Source: Acidobacteriota bacterium
Lineage (GTDB): Bacteria > Acidobacteriota > Vicinamibacteria > Vicinamibacterales > SCN-69-37
Length of the DNA: 64,000 nt
Assembly: GCA_947467605.1 (NCBI GenBank)
Contig: CANIII010000002.1
Location: 62,001 to 126,000, forward strand
Direction of reading: 5' to 3'
In this document: positions 34,716 to 43,437 of the stretch, piece after piece
Numbering within the stretch: position 1 is the stretch's first letter
Layout of the letters: each line of letters begins with the position of its first letter
The notes under the pieces: model-generated
The model's input: the letters and a program-made list of their open reading frames with translations, nothing else
What the model was told of the DNA's origin: nothing
The model's database searches: none
Program-made: the position numbers and the translations under genes

Positions 34716-36445
34716 TGCAGCGAGTGATCTGGGAAGACACGCCGTCCGACGATGTGCGCGGAGAGGCGTTTACGCGCGAGCTCGGCGTGCCGCCGGTGAT
34801 CGGCCGATTGCTGTCGCAGCGCGACCTCGCGACGGTCGATGAGGCGCGCGATTTTCTCGACCCGAAGCTCTCGCAACTGCACGACCCATTTCGCCTGGCT
34901 GGCATGCGCGAAGGCGTGGACCGGCTGCTTGCCGCCGTTGCGCGCGGCGAGAAGATCGCCATTCACGGCGACTACGACGTGGACGGCATCACCTCAACGG
35001 TGATGCTACGGCGCGCGCTCGAGTTGCTGGGCGCGAACGTGTCGCACTTTGTGCCCGAGCGCGTGCGGGATGGCTACGGTCTGCAGCCGACGTCGATTGA
35101 TCGGCTGCATGCGGACGGCGCACGCGTCGTGATCTCGGTCGACTGTGGCATTCGTGCGTCCGAGGCGGCGCTGCGGGCCAAGGAACTTGGTATCGACCTC
35201 ATCATCACGGACCACCATGAGCCCGAGGCGGAGTTGCCGGAGGCGCTGGCCGTGATCAACCCGAAGCGCGTTGATTGCGCGTATCCCGACAAGTACCTGG
35301 CCGGCGTCGGCGTCGCGCTGAAAGTGGTGCAGGGCCTGCTCCAGACGAGCGGACGCGGCGAAGATTTATTGCCGCACTTTGTGAAAATGGCCGCCATTGG
35401 GACACTCGCCGACGTCGTACCGCTGGTGGGGGAGAACCGCATCATCGCTCGTGAGGGATTGAAGGGACTGTCGGCCGGGCCCAACAGCGCCGGCCTCGAA
35501 GCCCTGATTGAAGCGTGCGGGCTGACGGGCAAGACGCTTGACAGTTTCCATGTCTCGTTCATGATGGCGCCGCGTATCAACGCGGCCGGCCGCATGAGTA
35601 CGCCGGAGCTCGCGGCCGAGCTGCTGTTGCTGCGTGGCAAAGACCACTCGACTCGGGCACGTGCGCGTGAACTGGCGACGCAGCTGGCCGGCGAAAACAC
35701 GAAGCGCCAGGAGCAGGAAGCCGCCATTGTCACAGAGGCGCGGCGGTCTGTCGAAAAAGACCCCTCAGTCGGCGCGCACAACGTCCTCGTCGTGGCCGGT
35801 GAAGGCTGGCACCGCGGCGTCATCGGCATCGTGGCGTCGAAGCTGGTCGATGCGTTTCACAAGCCCGCCGTCGTACTCTCGATCGAAGATGGCATCGCCC
35901 ATGGCTCGTGCCGCAGCATTCCGGCATTCGATCTGCTGGCCGCGCTCGAGACGATGCCCGAGCTCTTCATCAAGTTCGGTGGACACAAGCAGGCGGCCGG
36001 TGTCACGCTCGAGGCGTCGCGCATTCCTGAATTGCGTAAGCGCCTCGCGGATCTCGGCGCGGAGCAACTGACACACCAAGACTTGCTGCCGCGACTCCGC
36101 ATCGATGCCCCGCTCGGCCTGCGCGATATTTCCGGCGCCGTCGTTGAGGGTTTGCTGCGGATGGGACCATTCGGCGCAGGCAATCGCAAGCCGGTGTTTC
36201 GCGCATCGCCGGTGGAGTTGATTGAACGTCCGCGTATCCTGAAGGAGCGGCACCTCGCCCTCATGCTGCGCCAGGACGGTCGCGCATTTCGCGCGATGAT
36301 GTGGCGCGCGAGCGACCGCGAGCCGTATCTGAATACCAACCGTAACGGACTCGAGCTCGCGTACTCCCTTGAGCAGAACGACTTTCGCGGACAGACGACC
36401 ACGGAACTCTCAGTGGCGGACGTGCGCATGCCGGTGGCCGTCTAA
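34715..36445 (+). CDS. recJ: Single-stranded-DNA-specific 5'-3' exonuclease RecJ
   Basis: The 576-residue protein has the DHH phosphoesterase motifs: 'KIAIHGDYDVDGITSTVML' (I), 'VVISVDCGIRASEAA' (II), 'DLIITDHHEPEAELPEALA' (III, DHH) and 'AAIGTLADVVPLVGENR'. The DHHA1 motif 'FGGHKQAAGVTLEASRI' and a C-terminal OB-fold follow. It degrades ssDNA in recombination and mismatch repair. It overlaps accA by one base at the start and the LptC-like gene by one base at the end (TAATG), so translation is probably coupled through the three genes. Confidence 0.96.
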   Translation: MQRVIWEDTPSDDVRGEAFTRELGVPPVIGRLLSQRDLATVDEARDFLDPKLSQLHDPFRLAGMREGVDRLLAAVARGEKIAIHGDYDVDGITSTVMLRRALELLGANVSHFVPERVRDGYGLQPTSIDRLHADGARVVISVDCGIRASEAALRAKELGIDLIITDHHEPEAELPEALAVINPKRVDCAYPDKYLAGVGVALKVVQGLLQTSGRGEDLLPHFVKMAAIGTLADVVPLVGENRIIAREGLKGLSAGPNSAGLEALIEACGLTGKTLDSFHVSFMMAPRINAAGRMSTPELAAELLLLRGKDHSTRARARELATQLAGENTKRQEQEAAIVTEARRSVEKDPSVGAHNVLVVAGEGWHRGVIGIVASKLVDAFHKPAVVLSIEDGIAHGSCRSIPAFDLLAALETMPELFIKFGGHKQAAGVTLEASRIPELRKRLADLGAEQLTHQDLLPRLRIDAPLGLRDISGAVVEGLLRMGPFGAGNRKPVFRASPVELIERPRILKERHLALMLRQDGRAFRAMMWRASDREPYLNTNRNGLELAYSLEQNDFRGQTTTELSVADVRMPVAV

Positions 36446-38646
36446 TGCGCTGGCAACGTCCACTCCGTTACACCATTGGGCTGGCTGGCCTCGGCTTCGC
36501 GGCGTTTCTCTACACCCGCTTCGAGAACAAGCCGCAGGTCGCCGCACCGAAACTGCCACCGGCCCTTGAAGCCGGCGTCAGCTATCAATCGAAGATGTCG
36601 CCGGGCTTTGAACAGGTCCGCTACGGCAAGGACGGTAAAGAGGTCAGCAAGGTCGGATACACGAATCTGGTGGAGTACACCGACGGTCGTCGCGTGATCG
36701 AGAATCCGCGTTTCATGGGCAATCGCGACGGGAAGCCGTTTCTGGTCACCGCTGACAAAGGCGAGCTCCGCGCGAAAGCGCCCGGTGACAGGACCAACGA
36801 CATCCCCGAAGAAACCCACCTGATCGGCAGCGTCGTCATGCAGGAACAGGACGGCATGGCGATCAAGACCGATGACGCGGTGTACAACGAGAGCAACGCC
36901 ATCCTCGATATGCCCGGGGCGATGACGTTCAGCGACACGCGCGCGTCCGGCAGCGGCGTGGGCGCGACCTACGATCGCAATCAGCAGCTGCTGACGCTGA
37001 AAGACCAGGCGCTCATTCACATGGCGGCTGACAGTGCCGGGCAGGGCCGCTTTGACGCACAGTCCAAGACGATGCTGATCAATCGCGGCACGCACTTCGT
37101 GTCGCTCGACGGCGCGGCGCAAGTCTCGCGTGATCACGAGGTCATCAGCGCCGACAGCGCGCAGATGCACCTCAGCGACGACAACCACAGTCTGCAGATG
37201 ATGGAATTGCACGCGCACGCGGCCATCGTGCCGGTCGGCGGCGGGAGTGGCGCGGCGCCGGAGATGCACGCGGACGACATCACGCTCGAGTTCCAGGGCG
37301 ATGGGCGCACGATCAAGCGCGCGCAGTTGCTGCGGCAGGCATCGATGGTGCTGTCGAGTCAGACGGGGAAAAAGCAAATCAACGGCGACTTGCTCGATGT
37401 GCAACTGGCGAAGGACGGACAGACCGTCACGAACCTGACGGGGACCGGTGGCGTGAAGGTGGCGCTCCCGATCAGTGCCGAGACCCCCCAGCGCGAGATC
37501 ACAGCGAAGTCGTTCGCGGCGCACGGTGATGAGAAGGGCCTGAACGACGCGCAGTTTCAGCAGGACGTCGTATTTCTCGAAACCAGGCCCGCATCGAAGG
37601 ACCGGGCGGCCATGCGGCGCAAGGTCGTGTCCAATCAGCTGACATTGTCACTGAAGGGCGGCGATTTCGCCGACATTGAGGAAGCGACGTTCCGCGGTGG
37701 CGTGGAGTTCATCGACGGCGCGAAATACGGCGAAGGCTCCGACGAAATGAAATACTTCGCCAAGACCGGCAAGCTCGCGCTGAGCAAGACCGGCACGACG
37801 GGCCGGAAGCAGCTCGTGCAGACCGACAAGATCCGCGTATTTGCGCGCACGATCTCGATCGATCTCGACAAGACCGGAATCAGCGCGTCTGGGGAATTGC
37901 GCACGGAAACGATTCCCGACAAGGCGCAGGCCGGCAAGGGGCTGTTCGACGAGTCGAAGATCACGAAAGCGTTCGCCACGTCGTTGCTGTACGACGGTGA
38001 TCAGCATCAGGCCGTCTACACAGGCAATGTGCGACTGTGGCAGGGCGAGGGCAACGACGAAACGCGGATCGAGGCGCAGTCGGTGTCGCTCGATGACGTG
38101 AAGGGCGACGTCAAGGCCGACGGCAAGGTCACCACGCGGTTCCCGATTACGAGTATGCAGACCTCAACCGCCAAAGGCCCGACCGTGGCAACGGCGGCGA
38201 AGTTTGAATATCGCGACGCCGATCATCACGCGACCTACACAGGCACGCTTGCAGAGCCGACCCTGCTCAATAGTGGCGATGGCAAGATCTACGGCGTGGT
38301 GAACGAGCTCTGGCTCACCGACGACGGGAACGACTTGAAGCGGATGCTGGTGACGGGGAGCGTCGTGGCGCGTGTGTCCGTGGATCGAACGGTGCGCGTC
38401 GACCGCATGGACTACGACGTCAAGACGGGGCTCTACAAGTTGTCCGGCACGTCGCCCTCGCGGGTCATCACGCGAGCGGTCGACCCGAAAGGCGCGGAGT
38501 CTTGTAGTCTGGTGCAGGGCTCGTACATGACGTTTACGAAAACCGCCGACGGCAAGGGCCAGGGCCAGTTCACCGTAACGGATCCGGTCGGCGCCGGCTC
38601 GACGTCGGGCATCATGAAGAACTGCGTGGACTGGACAATCAAATAA
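36445..38646 (+). CDS. LptC/LptA-like LPS-transport protein with multiple OstA jelly-roll segments
   Basis: The 733-residue protein has an N-terminal membrane anchor ('[18 protein letters not shown]', about residues 9-26) as in LptC. An LptC-like beta-jellyroll follows ('[20 protein letters not shown]', '[15 protein letters not shown]'), then repeated OstA/LptA-like segments such as '[20 protein letters not shown]', '[20 protein letters not shown]', '[20 protein letters not shown]' and '[20 protein letters not shown]'. E. coli LptC is about 190 residues and LptA about 185, so this looks like an anchored chain of about four units that could bridge the periplasm by itself. It is one base upstream-overlapping with lptB, which supports an Lpt role. 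The unit boundaries are my estimate. Confidence 0.82.
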   Translation: MRWQRPLRYTIGLAGLGFAAFLYTRFENKPQVAAPKLPPALEAGVSYQSKMSPGFEQVRYGKDGKEVSKVGYTNLVEYTDGRRVIENPRFMGNRDGKPFLVTADKGELRAKAPGDRTNDIPEETHLIGSVVMQEQDGMAIKTDDAVYNESNAILDMPGAMTFSDTRASGSGVGATYDRNQQLLTLKDQALIHMAADSAGQGRFDAQSKTMLINRGTHFVSLDGAAQVSRDHEVISADSAQMHLSDDNHSLQMMELHAHAAIVPVGGGSGAAPEMHADDITLEFQGDGRTIKRAQLLRQASMVLSSQTGKKQINGDLLDVQLAKDGQTVTNLTGTGGVKVALPISAETPQREITAKSFAAHGDEKGLNDAQFQQDVVFLETRPASKDRAAMRRKVVSNQLTLSLKGGDFADIEEATFRGGVEFIDGAKYGEGSDEMKYFAKTGKLALSKTGTTGRKQLVQTDKIRVFARTISIDLDKTGISASGELRTETIPDKAQAGKGLFDESKITKAFATSLLYDGDQHQAVYTGNVRLWQGEGNDETRIEAQSVSLDDVKGDVKADGKVTTRFPITSMQTSTAKGPTVATAAKFEYRDADHHATYTGTLAEPTLLNSGDGKIYGVVNELWLTDDGNDLKRMLVTGSVVARVSVDRTVRVDRMDYDVKTGLYKLSGTSPSRVITRAVDPKGAESCSLVQGSYMTFTKTADGKGQGQFTVTDPVGAGSTSGIMKNCVDWTIK

Positions 38647-39371
38647 TGCCGATTCTCCGAACCGAAGGTCTGACGAAGTCCTATAGTGGCCGCACCGTCG
38701 TCCGGGGCGTGAGCCTGGAGGTCAAGGGCGGTGAAGTGGTCGGGCTGCTCGGTGCCAACGGCGCCGGCAAGACGACCACGTTCGGCATGGTTGTTGGCCT
38801 CGTGGGCCCCGACTCGGGGCGTGTCCTGCTCGATGACCGCGACGTCACCGGGGACCCGATGTACGTCCGCGCGCGCGCGGGTATTGGTTACCTCCCGCAG
38901 GAAGCCTCAATTTTTCGCGGTCTCACCGTTGAACAGAACATTCTGGCGATCCTCGAAACGCTGAAACTCTCGCGCGCCGAGCGGAAAGAGCGTTTGAAGA
39001 CGCTGCTGGCCGAGCTGGGGCTCACGCCGCTGGCCAAATCCAAGGCCTACAACCTCTCCGGCGGTGAGCGCCGACGGGCAGAGATTACCCGTGCACTCGT
39101 GATGCAGCCGAAGTTCATGTTGCTCGACGAGCCCTTCGCCGGCATCGACCCGATCGCCGTCGGCGAAATTCAGAAGATCATTCAGCACCTCAAGGCCAGG
39201 GGCATCGGTGTGCTCGTGACCGACCACAACGTCCGGGAAACCCTCCAAATCACCGACCGCGCCTACATCGTCCATGACGGCGTCATCTTCCGGTCGGGTA
39301 CCCCGAAGGAGCTGGCGGCTGACGACGAGGTCAAACGGATCTACCTCGGCGCCGATTTCCGACTGGATTAA
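38646..39371 (+). CDS. lptB: LPS export ABC transporter ATP-binding protein LptB
   Basis: The 241-residue ATPase powers LPS extraction by LptFG. It has Walker A '[17 protein letters not shown]', the Q-loop region '[20 protein letters not shown]' typical of LptB, ABC signature '[17 protein letters not shown]', Walker B '[15 protein letters not shown]' and the H-loop '[20 protein letters not shown]'. Length is normal. It starts within the stop of the LptC/A-like gene (TAATG) and precedes rpoN by 46 bases; lptB-rpoN linkage is also seen in Proteobacteria. Confidence 0.97.
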   Translation: MPILRTEGLTKSYSGRTVVRGVSLEVKGGEVVGLLGANGAGKTTTFGMVVGLVGPDSGRVLLDDRDVTGDPMYVRARAGIGYLPQEASIFRGLTVEQNILAILETLKLSRAERKERLKTLLAELGLTPLAKSKAYNLSGGERRRAEITRALVMQPKFMLLDEPFAGIDPIAVGEIQKIIQHLKARGIGVLVTDHNVRETLQITDRAYIVHDGVIFRSGTPKELAADDEVKRIYLGADFRLD

Positions 39372-39417
39372 CTCTTTCCATATAAAATGGCATCCAGGTT
39401 GCATTAAGACCGACCCG

Positions 39418-40848
39418 ATGGCCATTCACCAGAAACTCTACGCGCGTCTCGCCCAGAAGCTGATCCTGACGCCTTCGCTGCAGCAGGCCATCAAGCTGCT
39501 GCCGATGACCACGCTGGAGTTGGCCGAGCTCTTGAATCAGGAAATGATCGAGAACCCCATGCTCGAGGAGGTCCAAGCCGACGATCAGCCGCCGGAAGCT
39601 CCGTCGACCGACGCCGAACCCGAGCCCGTCAAGACCACGGAAGATAAAGGCGACACGTGGGATGACGCCGACTACGAGTATTTCTTCGGCGAATACCTCG
39701 ACGATGGCTACCGCGGCTCGAAGCCTGCCGTGGAAGTGCGGGAACTGCCACCGATCGAAAACACACTATCCTCGCGCGGTTCGCTGGCCGACCACCTGAT
39801 GTGGCAGTTGAATCTGCAGGCCGTCGCGGACTTGACGCGCGAGATCGGTGCCGCGATTGTTGGCAACATCGATGACGATGGCTATTTGGTGGCCTCGTTG
39901 GAAGAGATCGCGGCGCTGGGCGATTGGAAGATGCCCGACGTCGAGGCGGCGCTGGCGCACATTCAGTCGTTCGACCCGATAGGCGTCGGCGCGCGTGACC
40001 TGCAGGAGTGCCTGCTGCTGCAGTTGAAGCCGCTCGGCCTGTTGGGGACCACGACCGAACTCTTGGTGCGCGAGCATCTGCGGTTGCTGCAGAACCACCG
40101 GATTCCTGAACTCGCGAAGCTCGTGGGCATCGAGCCGGAAGAGGTCAAAGAGCATCTCGAGATCGTTCGGCATCTCGATCCCAAGCCGGGTGCACGTTAC
40201 ACGCCGCCTGATTCGCAGTACGTCATCCCGGATGTCTACATCATCAAGACGGACGAGGGGTATCGCGCGGCGCTGAACGAAGACGGCCTGCCGCAGCTGA
40301 GGATCAGCCCGGTGTATCGCCGGTTGCTCGACAAGACCGGTGAAGCGTCCGATGAAACGCGCGCCTACGTGAAGGACAAGTTCCGATCGGCGTTGTGGTT
40401 GCTGAAGTCGGTCGATCAGCGCCAGCGCACGATCGTGAAGGTCGCGACGAGCATCATTACGTTTCAGAAGGATTTTCTCGACAAGGGCATCGAGCATCTG
40501 CGGCCTCTCGTGCTGCGTGACGTGGCCAATGACATTGGCATGCACGAGTCGACGGTCTCGCGTGTGGTGAACAACAAATACATGCACACCCCGCAGGGCG
40601 TGTATGAAATGAAATACTTCTTCCACAGCGGGATCAGCAGTTCGTTCGGTGAGAATGTGTCGTCGGTCACGATCAAGCAGCGGATCAAGAAAATCATCGA
40701 CGCTGAAGACGCGAAGCGGCCGCTCAGCGATTCGAAGATCATGAACATCCTGCAGAAGGAAGGTTTGGATCTCGCGCGGCGCACGATCGCCAAATACCGC
40801 GAAGAGCTGAAGATCCCAACGTCCAATCAGCGGAAGGTCTTGTATTAG
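39418..40848 (+). CDS. rpoN: RNA polymerase sigma-54 factor
   Basis: The 476-residue protein has the Gln/Leu-rich activator-interacting N-terminus ('QKLILTPSLQQAIKLLPM', 'LELAELLNQEMIENPMLEE'), an acidic region II, the core-binding region, the helix-turn-helix ('DVANDIGMHESTVSRVVNNK') and the RpoN box ('ARRTIAKYREELKIP'). It directs transcription from -24/-12 promoters with enhancer-binding ATPases. ATG 39418 is chosen because it begins the conserved region; the frame remains open upstream into lptB. A TATAAA stretch at about 39381 in the 46-base gap may give rpoN its own promoter. hprK follows one base after the stop. Confidence 0.97.
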   Translation: MAIHQKLYARLAQKLILTPSLQQAIKLLPMTTLELAELLNQEMIENPMLEEVQADDQPPEAPSTDAEPEPVKTTEDKGDTWDDADYEYFFGEYLDDGYRGSKPAVEVRELPPIENTLSSRGSLADHLMWQLNLQAVADLTREIGAAIVGNIDDDGYLVASLEEIAALGDWKMPDVEAALAHIQSFDPIGVGARDLQECLLLQLKPLGLLGTTTELLVREHLRLLQNHRIPELAKLVGIEPEEVKEHLEIVRHLDPKPGARYTPPDSQYVIPDVYIIKTDEGYRAALNEDGLPQLRISPVYRRLLDKTGEASDETRAYVKDKFRSALWLLKSVDQRQRTIVKVATSIITFQKDFLDKGIEHLRPLVLRDVANDIGMHESTVSRVVNNKYMHTPQGVYEMKYFFHSGISSSFGENVSSVTIKQRIKKIIDAEDAKRPLSDSKIMNILQKEGLDLARRTIAKYREELKIPTSNQRKVLY

Positions 40849-40849
40849 C

Positions 40850-41815
40850 ATGAGCGGCGCCACGGTCGGGTCACTGCTGGGCGCGCGCGGCGCCGGGTCG
40901 GGCCTTGAGGCTGATCTGCTGGCGGGCTCGGCTGGACTCGATCGACACATCGTTCTGCCCTACATTCAAAAGACCGGGCTCGCCCTGGCCGGCTTCGATG
41001 AGTATCTGCGTTCTGGCCGCGTGCTGGTCTTCGGCGAGAGCGAAATCCGATTTCTCGAAAAGATGAATAGCGAGACGCGGATCGGATCGCTGCGCCGGCT
41101 GTTCGGTCGCGATTTACCCTGCGTGCTCGTCACGAATGGCTTCGAGGCCCCGGCCGAGATGATCGCGGAGGCTGAGCGCACTGGCGTGCCGGTCTTGCGC
41201 ACGCACCTGGCCACGCCGATCGCCATCGCGCGATTGACCGCGCATCTGGAAGACACGCTGGCCCCGCGCGAAATCTTGCACGGTGTGCTGATGGACATCC
41301 TTGGTCTCGGTGTGTTCATCTCGGGCGATAGCGGCATTGGCAAGAGTGAGTGCGCACTCGACCTGGTTGTGCGCGGCCACCGGTTGGTCGCCGATGACAC
41401 GGTAGAAGTACGGTGTCGCGCGCAGTCGATGCTCATTGGGGCCTGTCCGGAACTGACGCGCAATCACATCGAGATTCGTGGCCTCGGCCTCATCAATGTC
41501 GGCGACCTCTTCGGCATCTCGGCGACGCGCGCATCGAAGCGTGTCGAACTGGTCGTGCAACTCGAGCGATGGGAAGCTGGGCGCGAGTATGACCGCCTGG
41601 GTTTGGACACCGAGCTGCACGACATGCTCGGCGTGAAGGTGCCGTTGATTCGTATGCCGGTCGCGCCTGGGCGCAACCTGGCGATGTTGGTAGAAGTCGC
41701 GGCGCGCAATCAACTGCTGCGGTCCCGCGGCCGGCACGCCGCAAAACTGCTCGCCGAGCGGCTCGAGCGTCGTCTGGAGACATTGGCCGAGCGGGACGGA
41801 GACGACGAGCTGTGA
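40850..41815 (+). CDS. hprK: HPr kinase/phosphorylase
   Basis: The 321-residue bifunctional enzyme phosphorylates Ser46 of HPr with ATP and reverses it by phosphorolysis. It has an N-terminal MurF-like domain and the kinase core with Walker A 'GVFISGDSGIGKSECALDL' (P-loop residues 159-166), 'RGHRLVADDTVEV', and the HprK signature region 'NHIEIRGLGLINVGDLFGIS'. The substrate gene ptsH is three genes downstream and its product keeps Ser46. The stop overlaps the GTG of rapZ. Confidence 0.96.
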   Translation: MSGATVGSLLGARGAGSGLEADLLAGSAGLDRHIVLPYIQKTGLALAGFDEYLRSGRVLVFGESEIRFLEKMNSETRIGSLRRLFGRDLPCVLVTNGFEAPAEMIAEAERTGVPVLRTHLATPIAIARLTAHLEDTLAPREILHGVLMDILGLGVFISGDSGIGKSECALDLVVRGHRLVADDTVEVRCRAQSMLIGACPELTRNHIEIRGLGLINVGDLFGISATRASKRVELVVQLERWEAGREYDRLGLDTELHDMLGVKVPLIRMPVAPGRNLAMLVEVAARNQLLRSRGRHAAKLLAERLERRLETLAERDGDDEL

Positions 41816-42735
41816 GCAAACGCCGAGTCGTGAGTAAGCGTGCTGCCGCGCTGATTGCCCGCAATGCGCCGCGGTTTGTCGTGGTGACCGGATTGTCAGG
41901 CGCCGGCAAGTCGCAGGCGATTCGCGCGCTGGAGGACCTCGGGTTCTTTTGCGTTGATAACCTGCCGGTGCCGTTGATTCCGACCTTTGCGGACTTGACG
42001 CAAACTCGCAGCGACATCACACGCGCGGCCGTCGTCGTTGACGTCCGCGAAGGCGAGGCGCTGTCGACGTTCCCCAAAGTGTATCGACAGCTCATGCGCC
42101 GCAATGGGCTCGCGCCGAAGCTGCTGTTCCTTGAAGCGGATGAGACGATGCTGGTCCGCCGATTCAGTGAGACACGTCGACCGCATCCGCTGGCGCCGAC
42201 CCGCTCGCCGAAAGAGGGGCTGCGCGAAGAACGGCGTGTGCTGCAGGCGATTCGCCGGCTGGCGGATCAGATCATCGACACGTCACACCTGAACGTGCAT
42301 GAGTTGCGGCGCGCCGTCGTCGCCTTTGCCACGGGCAGCGACGCGCCGGTGCCGTTGACGGTCAACGTCATGAGCTTTGGTTTCCGGCGGGGCGTGCCGA
42401 TGGACGCGGACCTGGTCTTTGATGTGCGGTTCCTGAACAACCCGCATTTCGTGCCCGCGCTCCGTCCGCTCACGGGACAGGACGCGCGCGTCTCGCGCTA
42501 CGTGCTCGTGCAGAAGCCGGCGCGACAGTTCCTGAAACTCACCACGGCCCTTCTTGGATTTCTGCTGCCGCAGTATCTGGCCGAGGGCAAGGCGTACCTG
42601 ACGGTCGCGATCGGCTGCACCGGCGGCCAGCATCGATCAGTGGCGATAGCCGAAGCTCTCGCCAAACGGCTTGGCGATGTCCCCGGGGCGCAGGTGCGAC
42701 TCCGTCATCGCGAAGTCGGCGACACCAAACGCTGA
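41812..42735 (+). CDS. rapZ: RapZ-family nucleotide-binding protein (RNase adapter family)
   Basis: The 307-residue protein has the P-loop 'VVVTGLSGAGKSQAIRALED' followed by 'LGFFCVDNLPVPLIPTF', and the C-terminal domain motifs 'FGFRRGVPMDADLVFDVRFL', 'NPHFVPALRPLTG' and 'VAIGCTGGQHRSVAIAEAL'. In E. coli RapZ targets the GlmZ sRNA to RNase E and senses glucosamine-6-phosphate; the role in this lineage is unknown. It is 4 bases overlapped with hprK (GTGA), and the hprK-rapZ-PTS order is the classic Gram-negative regulatory PTS neighbourhood. Confidence 0.95.
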   Translation: MSKRRVVSKRAAALIARNAPRFVVVTGLSGAGKSQAIRALEDLGFFCVDNLPVPLIPTFADLTQTRSDITRAAVVVDVREGEALSTFPKVYRQLMRRNGLAPKLLFLEADETMLVRRFSETRRPHPLAPTRSPKEGLREERRVLQAIRRLADQIIDTSHLNVHELRRAVVAFATGSDAPVPLTVNVMSFGFRRGVPMDADLVFDVRFLNNPHFVPALRPLTGQDARVSRYVLVQKPARQFLKLTTALLGFLLPQYLAEGKAYLTVAIGCTGGQHRSVAIAEALAKRLGDVPGAQVRLRHREVGDTKR

Positions 42736-42745
42736 GGGCACGACC

Positions 42746-43171
42746 ATGACGACGGCAACTCAACCCACGATCGGCGTTGTGGTGATCAGCCACGGGCAGT
42801 TCGCGACGGAACTTCTGAACGCGGCGGAAATGATCGTGGGCGATCTGCCCGGGTTCACGGCCGTGTCCATCGGGTGGCATGACGATGTGACGGTCGCACG
42901 CGAGGCGCTTGAGCGTGCGATCGCGAAGGTGGATCGAGGCCACGGCGTCTTGCTGCTCACCGACATGTTCGGCGGCACGCCGTCAAATCTCGGTCTGTCG
43001 TTTCTCGAGAGCGGCCGCGTCGAGGTCCTGACGGGCGCGAACCTGCCGATGCTGATCAAGCTGGCAAAAGCGCCAGCGACTGACGACCTGGTGGCGCTCG
43101 CGCGCGAGATCTGCGAGCACGGACGCGTGGCCATTCGCGTGGCGTCGGACCTTCTGCGCGGCGACGCATGA
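42746..43171 (+). CDS. PTS EIIA component, mannose (fructose) family
   Basis: The 141-residue protein has the EIIA-Man fold with the phospho-accepting His16 in 'IGVVVISHGQFATELLNAAE' and 'HGVLLLTDMFGGTPSNLGLS'. It accepts phosphate from HPr-His15. No EIIB, EIIC or EIID genes are visible, so it is likely a regulatory phosphocarrier and not a transporter subunit. ATG 42746 is preferred over an upstream frame opening inside rapZ. Its stop overlaps the ptsH ATG by 4 bases. Confidence 0.92.
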   Translation: MTTATQPTIGVVVISHGQFATELLNAAEMIVGDLPGFTAVSIGWHDDVTVAREALERAIAKVDRGHGVLLLTDMFGGTPSNLGLSFLESGRVEVLTGANLPMLIKLAKAPATDDLVALAREICEHGRVAIRVASDLLRGDA

Positions 43172-43437
43172 TCGAGTTCCACGCGCCGGTGGTCAATCAG
43201 TTGGGGCTGCACGCGCGTGCGGCCGCGCGCTTCGTCCATGTGGCGGGGCAGTTCACGTGCAAGATTCAGGTGGGCCGAGGCGCCCGCATGGTGGACGGCA
43301 AGAGCATTCTCGGACTCTTGTTGCTGGCGGCGGCGCGCGGCACGACGCTCATCATCAGAGCCGACGGCCCCGATGAACAGGTGGCTATCGATGCGCTTGT
43401 CGCCTTTACGGCGCGCGGTTTCGAAGACCCCGCATGA
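43168..43437 (+). CDS. ptsH: PTS phosphocarrier protein HPr
   Basis: The 89-residue protein has His15 in 'NQLGLHARAAARFVHVA', phosphorylated by Enzyme I, and Ser46 in 'MVDGKSILGLLLLAA', the HprK target. Both sites are at the canonical numbers. This dual-site HPr can therefore integrate PEP-dependent and ATP-dependent phosphorylation. It is coupled to its neighbours on both sides by 4-base overlaps. Confidence 0.95.
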   Translation: MIEFHAPVVNQLGLHARAAARFVHVAGQFTCKIQVGRGARMVDGKSILGLLLLAAARGTTLIIRADGPDEQVAIDALVAFTARGFEDPA

